Source: Clostridia bacterium (GTDB taxonomy: Bacteria; Bacillota; Clostridia; Oscillospirales; CAG-272). From it: DNA of 32,183 nucleotides. The position numbers and the translations under genes were made by a program. Position 1 is the stretch's first letter, and the number at the start of each line of letters is the position of its first letter. The notes under the pieces were generated by a model. The model searched no databases, had not been told where the DNA came from, and worked only from the letters and a program-made list of their open reading frames with translations. This document shows positions 25,252-32,183 of the stretch, piece after piece. The stretch lies in contig JAFTPJ010000121.1 of assembly GCA_017463405.1 (NCBI GenBank), positions 1 through 32,183 on the forward strand, given 5' to 3'.

Positions 25252-25974
25252 ATGGATACGATTAAAGTAGCGCACGGCTCGACGCGCATGGTCGCGCATC
25301 GCGGTATCAGTAAGCTGGAAAAGGAAAATACATATGCCGCCTTTGTTGCGGCGGGCAACCGATCGCACTGGGGGGTGGAGACCGACGTGCGCACGACGGC
25401 GGACGGCAATTTCATCATTCTGCACGACGAGACGACTGCGCGTGTAGCGGGTGGTGAGGGCAAAAAGCCCGAGGATAGCACGCTTGCGGAGTTGCGCGAG
25501 ATCGTTCTTTGCGATATGGATGGCATTACGCCAAATCCCGCACTGCGCTTGCCGACGCTTGAGGAATATATCCGCATCTGTAAAAAGTACGACAAGAATT
25601 GCGTTCTGGAGCTGAAAACCGAGATGGATGAGGCAACGACAGAGCGCATGATTGAGTGCATCCGCGCCGAGGGGTATCTGGAGCGCGTGACCTTTATTTC
25701 GTTCCTATTTGAGGATCTGGTGCACGTGCGTAAGTTTTTGCCGGAACAAAAGCTTCAGTTCCTCTTTGGAAAGTGCACAGACGAGATATTCGAGAATTTG
25801 AAGACGTACCGCATGGACGTGGATATTTATTATAAGGATCTGACGCAGGAGCTTTTGCAGCGTTTCCATGATGCGGGCATGGAGGTCAACTGCTGGACGG
25901 TGGACGATCCCGTTGATGCACAGCGTCTGATCGAATGGGGCGTCGATTATATTACATCCAACATCCTGGAGTGA
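25252..25974 (+). CDS. Glycerophosphodiester phosphodiesterase family protein
   Basis: Hydrolyses glycerophosphodiesters to an alcohol and glycerol 3-phosphate. The 240-residue protein has a TIM-barrel fold. Catalytic residues are visible: His16-Arg17 in VAHRG, Glu25-Asn26 in KENT, Glu43 and Asp45 in GVETDV, and His58 in ILHDE. The C-terminal strands with VNCWTVDD and GVDYITSN are characteristic. There is no signal peptide, so it is cytoplasmic and probably recycles phospholipid head groups or teichoic-acid breakdown products. GGGAGG 6 bases before the ATG fixes the start. It is monocistronic. Confidence 0.93.
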   Translation: MDTIKVAHGSTRMVAHRGISKLEKENTYAAFVAAGNRSHWGVETDVRTTADGNFIILHDETTARVAGGEGKKPEDSTLAELREIVLCDMDGITPNPALRLPTLEEYIRICKKYDKNCVLELKTEMDEATTERMIECIRAEGYLERVTFISFLFEDLVHVRKFLPEQKLQFLFGKCTDEIFENLKTYRMDVDIYYKDLTQELLQRFHDAGMEVNCWTVDDPVDAQRLIEWGVDYITSNILE

Positions 25975-25986
25975 ATCAGGTGTCAA

Positions 25987-26030
25987 AATTCGGGGTTTTA
26001 TTTTGTTGAAAATCCCGAATTTTTCTTTTT
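25987..26030 (+). terminator. Rho-independent terminator of the phosphodiesterase gene
   Basis: A 13-bp stem (25987-25999 with 26009-26021, one G-T wobble) is followed by TTTTCTTTTT. The -35 of the next gene starts only 4 bases later. Confidence 0.9.
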
Positions 26031-26033
26031 CGG

Positions 26034-26062
26034 TTGACAAAAACAAGAAAATGTGATATGAT
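26034..26062 (+). promoter_or_regulatory. Promoter of the 922-aa membrane protein gene
   Basis: TTGACA (26034-26039), a 17-base spacer and TATGAT (26057-26062) with a TGa extended element. Confidence 0.8.
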
Positions 26063-26121
26063 ATAAAAGGTACATTGTTTGTGCCGTATCACAAGCCTTG
26101 AAATAAAAGGAGTGTATTATC

Positions 26122-28890
26122 ATGGTAGGTATACTTTTGACTGTTGTAGTACTCGTATATTTATTGGCAAGCGTCGCATGGTCTGTGTTTTTGCGCCGTT
26201 TCCGTAAAACGCGAGTCAGATTTTTCGGTGTTCTGGCAAGCTTTATCCTATCTGTTGTCGGAGCGCTGATCGCCAAAGCCGTGCTTTCCGGCAGCGGCTT
26301 TGCGGAGGGGACGCTGATTCCGCTGATTGAATCGAACGTTTCAAAGGAAATGGCACAGTTGCTCGCGGATTCTCCCGCGCTTTTGGAGACGATTGTGGGA
26401 TGCGCAATCGCACTGATTGTCCCGCTGGTTATGTTAATACTGTTTATCGTGTTGAATTTCTTTGCGTGGATCGTCTACCTGCTGATCTCGCTATTGCGCG
26501 GTGCCGCGATGAAGGAAAAGGATCAGGAGGAGGATCAGCCGGTGTATGTGCTGCCCTTGACTATCGGTCTTGCGGTTGTGCAATCGCTTTTGGTTGTGAT
26601 CGCTTGGATGGTTCCGATTGCCACCTATGCGGGAATCGCGCCCGTGGTGATGAATGAGATCAGCGCCGCACAGGTTCTGGATGAGAATACGCAGAAGACG
26701 ATCGACGATGTGAATCGGGAATACATCGAATCCATTGACAACAGCCCCGTTCTGATTGTGTTCCGTACGCTCGGTGCGGACCCTCTGTCGGATGCGATGA
26801 CGAATTTCAGCGTCAAGGGCGTTAACGTCAATCTGAAAAGCGAGGTTCGTTCGGTCGCGTCGTTGGCTTCCAATGTGATGCGCCTGGGTGTGAACGAGAT
26901 CGCAAATTACGGCGAGGCGGAGTCCGCGGCCTTTGAAAATATCACCGAATCCTTTCAGCGCTCGAAATTGCTCCCGTTGATTGTTTCCGAGGTGGTACAC
27001 AACGCAACCGGTGCATGGAAGAACGGCGAGGCGTTTATCGGTGTTGAGGCGGATACGCTCTATTTCGACGAGAGCGGTATGTTTGACGATTTTACCGATA
27101 CGCTGATCGACGTGCTGTATACCGATACGGCGGACGGAAAGACCGGAGCAATCTGTGACGATATCGACACGGTCGGTGAACTGGTGCGGATTTTGATCGA
27201 TAAAGAGGTGCTTGCCTCGGTGGAGGATCAGGATGCGATGATTTCGAAGCTCTCGGGCGACGGTGTTATCAACGACATGATTCTCGCCCTCGGAAAGAAC
27301 GATTCCATGAAGATTCTGATTCCCGAGGTTACCAATATCGGCGTTTATGCGATCGCCTCTACGCTGGGGATCAAGGAGAATGACGCCGCGATTTATAATG
27401 AACTGATGGATTCCCTTGCCGAGCAGTTAAATGAGGCAGGGAACGCAGACGATCGCGTTGCGGCTGTGAGCGATGCACTGAAGGCAGAGTTTGACGACGC
27501 GGGTATCGTGGTGGAAAAAACCGTCATCAGCTTCTACGCCGAGGCGATGGTGACCGATTTGCTGGAGACAAGCGGCGGTCGTACCATTGATTCCGACGAT
27601 GTCAGTGCGTTCTTTGCGGTTTACGCTTGGAATGCGGCAGAGCAGAGCACATCTGTGAGCAGTCATACCGATTCTACGCATGCGCTGGCAGGCACGAACG
27701 CAATTACGGAGGCTTCGCTCAAGGAGCTTTTGCGAGGCACCGTGTACGCGGATAAGAGCATCGCACAGCTGAAAAACAGCGCGGCAGCAGAGCTTGCGGT
27801 CTATACACTGCAGAACGCATCCGCTTATCCGTCGGCGATTTCCTCTACCAAGGGGCTTTACAGCGCGGAAACGATGAATACCGTTCTTGTAACGCTGGAG
27901 GATCTGACGCTGGATACCAAGACCGCGGCGGAAAAGATCACCGATTTGACCGTCGGCGCGGAGGCAGAGGCAATTTCCTCTATCTTCAAGGCGGCAAAGG
28001 ATGTGCTTGACCAGACCGCGGATTCCTCCGAGCTGGAGCTGGAATCCGTTTCGGAGTCGATCGGATCGATTCTGGATGCACTGGTGGCATCTCCCACCTA
28101 CGGAACGCAAAAGACAGCGGATCTCTTTACCGCAATTCTGCAATCCGAGACCGTGCGTGACGCCGCAAAGATGGACATTAAGACCGCGACCGACCTGGCA
28201 CGCAAGGGCTCCGATGGCGATACCGTCGACTATAAGGCAACCTTCCACACGGTATCGGTGACGGTTTCCGTGATGGATTCGATGAATAAGAACAGCGGTA
28301 AGCTGGAGGATGCGGAGATCGTAAAGCTGATCGAAAGCGTCAACCCGCAGACGGCGGGAATGATCGAGGTGTACATCACGCCCGAGAGAATGGAAGAGGA
28401 CTACAGCATGTCCAAGGAGCACTCCGGTACGGCGGCTCCGCTGATTTCCAACACCTTCGGATATCTGGCTGATAACGATGTCGAGGACTACGATAAGGAA
28501 GCGAAGGCGATCAATCAGGTCATGAGCATCACGATGGCGGCGCGCGACAGTGCAAACGATCCCGAGCACAACAAGTCTCTTCTCGGAAACGACGGTGTCC
28601 TTGCCGATCAGGGGGAAACCGAGGAGGAGCGTGCGGCAAATGTTGTCGAGGCGTTTATGGCATCCGAGGCGGTAGCACACTCGCTTGCAACTACTCCCTA
28701 CGAGGAGGACCCGTTTGAATTGAGCGGTCTGATGGAAAACAATGAGTCTGCCGACGAGGTACAGACAATGAAGGACGCGATGTCGGACTACTACAATGAG
28801 CCCGGTAACAGAACCGAGGAGAATAAGGAAAAGCTGACCAATATGGCAAACCTGTTCGGACTTTCCGATATTGATGATGTATTTGCTTAA
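26122..28890 (+). CDS. Large membrane-anchored protein of unknown function (922 aa)
   Basis: The ATG follows AAAGGAG by about 8-9 bases. Four hydrophobic helices lie in the first 180 residues (about 2-23, 32-54, 88-125 as a long or double segment, and 143-166). They are separated by a basic loop FLRRFRKTRVRF and an acidic one, KEKDQEEDQ. The topology and the second helix recall CvpA-type proteins, but this is weak. Residues 180-922 are soluble, acidic and Ala/Asp/Glu/Ser-rich, largely helical, with no recognised catalytic motif. The positive-inside pattern places this domain outside the membrane (inference). Repeated helical patterns such as AVSDALKAEFDDAG and SIGSILDALVASPT suggest a solenoid-like or rod-like domain. 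It is monocistronic with a consensus-like promoter and strong terminator, so it should be well expressed. I do not recognise a family. Confidence 0.85.
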   Translation: MVGILLTVVVLVYLLASVAWSVFLRRFRKTRVRFFGVLASFILSVVGALIAKAVLSGSGFAEGTLIPLIESNVSKEMAQLLADSPALLETIVGCAIALIVPLVMLILFIVLNFFAWIVYLLISLLRGAAMKEKDQEEDQPVYVLPLTIGLAVVQSLLVVIAWMVPIATYAGIAPVVMNEISAAQVLDENTQKTIDDVNREYIESIDNSPVLIVFRTLGADPLSDAMTNFSVKGVNVNLKSEVRSVASLASNVMRLGVNEIANYGEAESAAFENITESFQRSKLLPLIVSEVVHNATGAWKNGEAFIGVEADTLYFDESGMFDDFTDTLIDVLYTDTADGKTGAICDDIDTVGELVRILIDKEVLASVEDQDAMISKLSGDGVINDMILALGKNDSMKILIPEVTNIGVYAIASTLGIKENDAAIYNELMDSLAEQLNEAGNADDRVAAVSDALKAEFDDAGIVVEKTVISFYAEAMVTDLLETSGGRTIDSDDVSAFFAVYAWNAAEQSTSVSSHTDSTHALAGTNAITEASLKELLRGTVYADKSIAQLKNSAAAELAVYTLQNASAYPSAISSTKGLYSAETMNTVLVTLEDLTLDTKTAAEKITDLTVGAEAEAISSIFKAAKDVLDQTADSSELELESVSESIGSILDALVASPTYGTQKTADLFTAILQSETVRDAAKMDIKTATDLARKGSDGDTVDYKATFHTVSVTVSVMDSMNKNSGKLEDAEIVKLIESVNPQTAGMIEVYITPERMEEDYSMSKEHSGTAAPLISNTFGYLADNDVEDYDKEAKAINQVMSITMAARDSANDPEHNKSLLGNDGVLADQGETEEERAANVVEAFMASEAVAHSLATTPYEEDPFELSGLMENNESADEVQTMKDAMSDYYNEPGNRTEENKEKLTNMANLFGLSDIDDVFA

Positions 28891-28900
28891 TTGAATTTTC

Positions 28901-28940
28901 AGGGGACTACGCAAAATAGCGTGGTCCCCTCTTTTTTATT
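28901..28940 (+). terminator. Rho-independent terminator of the 922-aa protein gene
   Basis: A 12-bp stem (28901-28912 with 28919-28930, one wobble) has a 6-base A-rich loop and is followed by CTTTTTT. Confidence 0.92.
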
Positions 28941-28950
28941 TGAAAAGCTA

Positions 28951-28979
28951 TTGCAATTGCGGGATAAAAATGATAAAAT
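28951..28979 (+). promoter_or_regulatory. Promoter of the deo nucleoside-salvage operon
   Basis: TTGCAA (28951-28956), a 17-base spacer and TAAAAT (28974-28979) with a TGa extended element. No DeoR-type palindrome is obvious in the 30 bases before the gene. Confidence 0.75.
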
Positions 28980-29008
28980 AATAATAGAAATACACAGGAG
29001 GGATGAGA

Positions 29009-29686
29009 ATGGAAATCAATGAAATTTTAGCGTACTGCGACCATACGTTGCTCACACCGAGTGCGACGTGGGAGGAGATACGGGCGTTGTGCGACGACGG
29101 TATGAAGTACCGTACCGCATCGGTCTGCATCCCGCCTTGCTACGTGAAGGCGGCAAAGGAATACGTCGGAGAACGGCTGACAATTTGCACCGTGATCGGT
29201 TTTCCGAACGGCGACAGCACGACGGCTGTCAAATGCTTTGAGACGGAGGACGCGTTGCGCAACGGTGCCGACGAGATTGATATGGTGATCCACGTGGGAG
29301 ATCTCAAGGCAGGAAACGATGCGGCAATTCTGGAGGAGATCAAGGCAATCAAGGCGATGTGCGGCGAGAAGATCCTCAAGGTCATTATCGAGACCTGTCT
29401 GCTTACCGAGGATGAAAAGATCAGAATGTGCCACATCGTGACCGACGCGGGCGCGGACTTTATCAAGACCTCTACCGGATTTTCGTCGGGTGGCGCGACG
29501 CGCGAGGACGTGAAATTGATGCGTGAGAACGTCGGCGCGTCGGTCAAGGTCAAGGCGGCGGGCGGCATTGCGACGCTTGCGGATGCCGAGGATTTTCTTG
29601 AGTTGGGTGCGTCTCGACTCGGAACCAGTCGAGTGGTGAAGATTGTAAAAAATAATGAAAACGATTTGAAAGCGGGAGGATATTGA
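29009..29686 (+). CDS. deoC: Deoxyribose-phosphate aldolase
   Basis: Splits 2-deoxyribose 5-phosphate into acetaldehyde and glyceraldehyde 3-phosphate by a Schiff base in a TIM barrel. The protein has 225 residues. Lys153 in FIKTSTGF forms the Schiff base; Asp91 in DEIDMVI and Lys182 in VKAAGGI are the relay residues. I prefer the ATG at 29009 to the one at 29003, because AGGAGG ends at 29001 and leaves only 1 base to the earlier codon but 7 to the later. It is first in the operon deoC-deoD-deoB-cdd-pdp, and its stop lies one base from the deoD start. Confidence 0.96.
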   Translation: MEINEILAYCDHTLLTPSATWEEIRALCDDGMKYRTASVCIPPCYVKAAKEYVGERLTICTVIGFPNGDSTTAVKCFETEDALRNGADEIDMVIHVGDLKAGNDAAILEEIKAIKAMCGEKILKVIIETCLLTEDEKIRMCHIVTDAGADFIKTSTGFSSGGATREDVKLMRENVGASVKVKAAGGIATLADAEDFLELGASRLGTSRVVKIVKNNENDLKAGGY

Positions 29687-29687
29687 T

Positions 29688-30389
29688 ATGGCAACACCTC
29701 ATATTGCAGCAGAAAAGGGCGCATTTGCCAAAACCGTATTGATGCCGGGCGACCCCTTGCGCTCGGAGTTTATCGCAAAGACGTATCTGGAGAACGCAGT
29801 GCTCGTCAACGACGTGCGCGGCGTCCACGGTTACACGGGGGAATATAAGGGCAAGCGCGTCTCGGTAATGGCATCGGGCATGGGACAGCCCGCCATCGGC
29901 ATTTATTCCTACGAGCTGTACAACTTTTTCGACGTGGAGAATATTATCCGCGTCGGCACCTGCGGCTCTTACGACCCCGATCTGCACCTGAAGGATATTA
30001 TCATTGCAATGGGGGCGTGCACCGACAGCAATTTTGCGGCGCAGTACCGTCTGCCCGGTACGTTTTGCCCGATCGCGGATTTTTCGCTTGTACGCCGTGC
30101 GGCAGAGGAATGCGAGAAAATGGGAGTGAACTATAAGGTAGGAAATATCTTTTCCTCCGACCATTTTTACGAGGACGACAATTCGGGAATGACGTGGGCG
30201 AAGATGGGGGTGCTCGGCGTGGAGATGGAGTCGGCGGCGCTGTATTGCAATGCCGCACGTGCGGGAAAGCACGCGCTCTGCATTTGCACGGTCAGCGATT
30301 CGTTCGTGCATAAGGATGAAATTTGCACGGTCGAGGAGCGTCAGTTTGCCTTCACGAAAATGATGGAGGTCGCGCTTGAGATCGCGTAA
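29688..30389 (+). CDS. deoD: Purine-nucleoside phosphorylase, DeoD type
   Basis: Phosphorolyses purine (deoxy)nucleosides to base and (deoxy)ribose 1-phosphate. The 233-residue protein is of the hexameric DeoD class. MPGDPLRSEFIA (phosphate site), VHGYTGEYKGKRVSVMASGMG, RVGTCGSY, and GVEMESAALY for ribose and base binding are all present, as is the catalytic Asp in CTVSDSF. The start is one base after the deoC stop; its ribosome binding site, GGGAGG, is inside deoC, so the two are translated in tandem. Confidence 0.96.
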   Translation: MATPHIAAEKGAFAKTVLMPGDPLRSEFIAKTYLENAVLVNDVRGVHGYTGEYKGKRVSVMASGMGQPAIGIYSYELYNFFDVENIIRVGTCGSYDPDLHLKDIIIAMGACTDSNFAAQYRLPGTFCPIADFSLVRRAAEECEKMGVNYKVGNIFSSDHFYEDDNSGMTWAKMGVLGVEMESAALYCNAARAGKHALCICTVSDSFVHKDEICTVEERQFAFTKMMEVALEIA

Positions 30390-30401
30390 AGCCGTCATGC
30401 C

Positions 30402-31565
30402 ATGAAAAAAAGAGTATTTTTGATTGTCTTGGACAGCATGGGGATCGGCGAAGCGCCTGACGCCGCGCTGTTCGGCGATGAGGGGAGTAATACGCTGGGG
30501 GCGATCCGTCGGCATCCTTTGTTCAATTGCCCGAATCTGGCTCGCTTGGGGCTGTTTCACATCGAGGGCGTCGGCGGCGGTACAGGTGTGCCTGTTGCTT
30601 CCTATGCGCGCCTACGCGAGGCGTCGATGGGCAAGGACACGACGATCGGGCATTGGGAGATCGCCGGCGTGATTTCCGAGCGCGCTCTGCCGACCTATCC
30701 CGACGGCTTTCCGCCCGACGTAATCGCGGAATTTGAACGACTGACGGGATGCGGCGTGCTTTGCAACAAGCCGTACTCGGGTACCGACGTGATCCGCGAC
30801 TATGGGAGAGAGCATTGCGAGACGGGAAAGCTGATTGTTTATACCTCGGCGGACAGCGTGTTTCAGATCGCGGCGCACGAGGACATCGTGCCGGTGAAGG
30901 CGCTATACCGCTATTGTGAATTGGCGCGCAAGATGCTATGCGGAGAGCACGCCGTGGGGCGCGTGATCGCGCGTCCGTTTGCGGGCGAGCATCCGTATGT
31001 GCGCACGCCGCGGCGTCACGACTACTCGCTCCTGCCGCCGCGCACGACCGTGATCGATCTGCTCGCGCGTGCGGGGCGGGATACGGTTTCGGTCGGAAAA
31101 ATTTACGACGTGTTTGCGGGACGCGGTTTTTCCGAAAGCCATCCGACGGCGAACAACGCCGAGGGGATGGCGCGGACGGTGGAGTTGGTCGGGAAGAATT
31201 TTGCTGGGCTGTGCTTTGTAAATCTCGTGGATTACGATATGGTGTACGGACATCGCAACGACGTGGCGGGCTATGCACGTGCCATGAGCGAATTTGATGC
31301 ATGGTTGGGCGACTTTTTGCCCTTGTTGCATGAGGATGACATCTGTATCATCACCGCCGACCACGGCTGTGACCCCGCAACGCCGTCGACCGATCACTCA
31401 CGTGAATATACGCCGATGCTGATTACAGGAGCGAACGTACGTGCGGGTGTTGATCTTGGAACGCGTGCGTCGTTTGCCGATATCGGTGCGACGGTGGCGG
31501 ACTATCTGGAAATTGAGCATGAAGAGATCGCGGGCGAGAGCTTTCTCGATGCGGTTTTGAGATAA
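30402..31565 (+). CDS. deoB: Phosphopentomutase
   Basis: Interconverts (deoxy)ribose 1-phosphate and 5-phosphate, linking DeoD to DeoC. The 387-residue protein has the alkaline-phosphatase superfamily fold. LIVLDSMGIGEAPDA supplies the first metal Asp, KDTTIGHWEIAGV holds the phosphorylated Thr region, and DHGCDPATPSTDHSREYTP gives the remaining metal ligands. The 12-base gap after deoD contains no clear Shine-Dalgarno sequence, unlike its neighbours, so translation may depend on ribosomes coming from deoD. Confidence 0.96.
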   Translation: MKKRVFLIVLDSMGIGEAPDAALFGDEGSNTLGAIRRHPLFNCPNLARLGLFHIEGVGGGTGVPVASYARLREASMGKDTTIGHWEIAGVISERALPTYPDGFPPDVIAEFERLTGCGVLCNKPYSGTDVIRDYGREHCETGKLIVYTSADSVFQIAAHEDIVPVKALYRYCELARKMLCGEHAVGRVIARPFAGEHPYVRTPRRHDYSLLPPRTTVIDLLARAGRDTVSVGKIYDVFAGRGFSESHPTANNAEGMARTVELVGKNFAGLCFVNLVDYDMVYGHRNDVAGYARAMSEFDAWLGDFLPLLHEDDICIITADHGCDPATPSTDHSREYTPMLITGANVRAGVDLGTRASFADIGATVADYLEIEHEEIAGESFLDAVLR

Positions 31566-31574
31566 GGAGAGCAA

Positions 31575-31976
31575 ATGAAAGACGTGGAATTGATGCGTAT
31601 CGCCGGGGAGGCACGCCAAAAAGCATACGCGCCGTATTCGGGCTTTTGCGTGGGTGCGGCACTGTTGGGAGAGTCGGGTAAGGTCTATACGGGCTGTAAT
31701 ATTGAAAACACTGCCTTTTCACCGACCGTATGCGCCGAGCGTACGGCGATCTTCAAGGCGGTCAGCGAGGGCGAGAGAAGTTTCTCTGCGATCGCCGTGA
31801 CGGGCGGAAAAGCGGGAGACGCGCCTTCGTATTGCACGCCGTGCGGCGTTTGCCGCCAGGTATTGGCGGAGTTTTGCGGCGCGGATTTTCGCGTACTGCT
31901 CGGCAATGCAACCGACGTGCGCGTGCTGACGCTGGGAGAATTGCTCCCCGAGGCGTTCGGCGGCGAGATGAAATGA
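31575..31976 (+). CDS. cdd: Cytidine deaminase
   Basis: Deaminates cytidine and deoxycytidine to uridine and deoxyuridine. The protein has 133 residues, the tetrameric small type. Zinc ligands are Cys53 in TVCAERTAIF with the catalytic Glu55, and Cys90 and Cys93 in TPCGVCRQ. CNIENTAFSP (41-50) binds the ribose. AAGGAG lies 6 bases before the ATG. It sits between phosphopentomutase and pyrimidine phosphorylase, where it feeds uridine to the latter. Confidence 0.96.
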   Translation: MKDVELMRIAGEARQKAYAPYSGFCVGAALLGESGKVYTGCNIENTAFSPTVCAERTAIFKAVSEGERSFSAIAVTGGKAGDAPSYCTPCGVCRQVLAEFCGADFRVLLGNATDVRVLTLGELLPEAFGGEMK

Positions 31977-31985
31977 GGTAGTCTT

Positions 31986-32183
31986 ATGAGAATGTACGAT
32001 ATCATCAAGAAAAAGCGCGACGGCGGTGCGCTCACAGAGGCGGAGATCTACGCGTTTGTGGACGGATACTGCAAGGGGGAGGTCCCCGACTATCAGGCGT
32101 CGGCTTTGTGCATGGCGATCTGGTTTCGTGGGATGAGTGCCGAGGAAACGGCGGCGTTGACCTTTGCGATCCGCGATTCGGGC
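31986..32183 (+). CDS. pdp: Pyrimidine-nucleoside phosphorylase, 3' end cut by the window edge
   Basis: The first 66 residues of a pyrimidine or thymidine phosphorylase, which splits uridine and (deoxy)thymidine into base and pentose 1-phosphate. [15 protein letters not shown], the helix ending [20 protein letters not shown] and [18 protein letters not shown] match the N-terminal dimerisation domain of the family. The remainder is outside the window. The ATG at 31986 has GAGGT 5 bases upstream; a second ATG at 31992 is possible. It is the fifth gene of the operon. Whether it is Pdp or DeoA cannot be told from this part. Confidence 0.92.
   Translation, partial: MRMYDIIKKKRDGGALTEAEIYAFVDGYCKGEVPDYQASALCMAIWFRGMSAEETAALTFAIRDSG

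Noticed and set aside
27427..28914. 495-codon open frame on the minus strand
   Set aside because: Shadow of the 922-residue membrane protein gene; composition is Arg/His/Cys-rich and unlike a real protein, and it runs through the terminator.

Overview
The window looks like a chromosomal segment of an anaerobic Firmicute of class Clostridia, probably an uncultured gut lineage (inference). Several features support this: the dgt-dnaG-rpoD block with a sigma-A-type RpoD, the zinc-ribbon form of ribosomal protein L31, lipoproteins with Gram-positive-style lipoboxes, an LtaS/OpgB-like phosphoglycerol transferase, a TagO/WecA-like enzyme, strong AGGAGG ribosome binding sites, and promoters that almost always combine a 17-base spacer with an extended TGn -10. 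No tRNA, rRNA, CRISPR array, transposase or phage gene is visible.

Layout. Positions 1-383 hold the end of rpsI and its terminator. Positions 440-2035 are a decayed zone: a 5'-truncated GH172/DUF2961 glycosidase remnant followed by two small membrane proteins. On the minus strand, 2037-4089 carries a dihydrodipicolinate synthase/N-acetylneuraminate lyase-family aldolase, then a frameshifted sialidase-like (BNR-type) pseudogene. A divergent AraC regulator (4303-5172), an AEC-family permease (5315-6304) and a large unknown lipoprotein (6325-7767) follow. On the minus strand, 7960-10257 carries a Gfo/Idh/MocA oxidoreductase and a metallophosphoesterase. From 10505 almost everything is on the plus strand: a small membrane protein, a hairpin-rich noncoding stretch (about 10.82-11.28 kb), an LTA-synthase-like enzyme, rpmE with a structured leader, hflX, a mirrored palindromic repeat, yigZ and dgt-dnaG-rpoD. 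Then come a 1003-residue solute-binding-protein-like lipoprotein, trpS, a TagO/WecA-like transferase, a glycerophosphodiester phosphodiesterase and a 922-residue membrane protein of unknown function. The window ends in a nucleoside-salvage operon, deoC-deoD-deoB-cdd-pdp, whose last gene runs off the edge.

How the genes work together. The left third looks like a sugar or sialic-acid-type utilisation area that is eroding: two hydrolase-type genes are broken while the aldolase, regulator and permease are intact. The centre is housekeeping (translation, replication priming, sigma factor, dNTP hydrolysis, envelope polymers). The right end breaks nucleosides down to bases and deoxyribose or ribose phosphate and feeds them to glycolysis.

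No clearly new defence or mobile system is visible. The strongest unexplained items are the 1003-residue lipoprotein, the 922-residue membrane protein, the hairpin-rich intergenic region near 11 kb, the mirrored palindromic repeat near 14.6 kb, and the structured rpmE leader.
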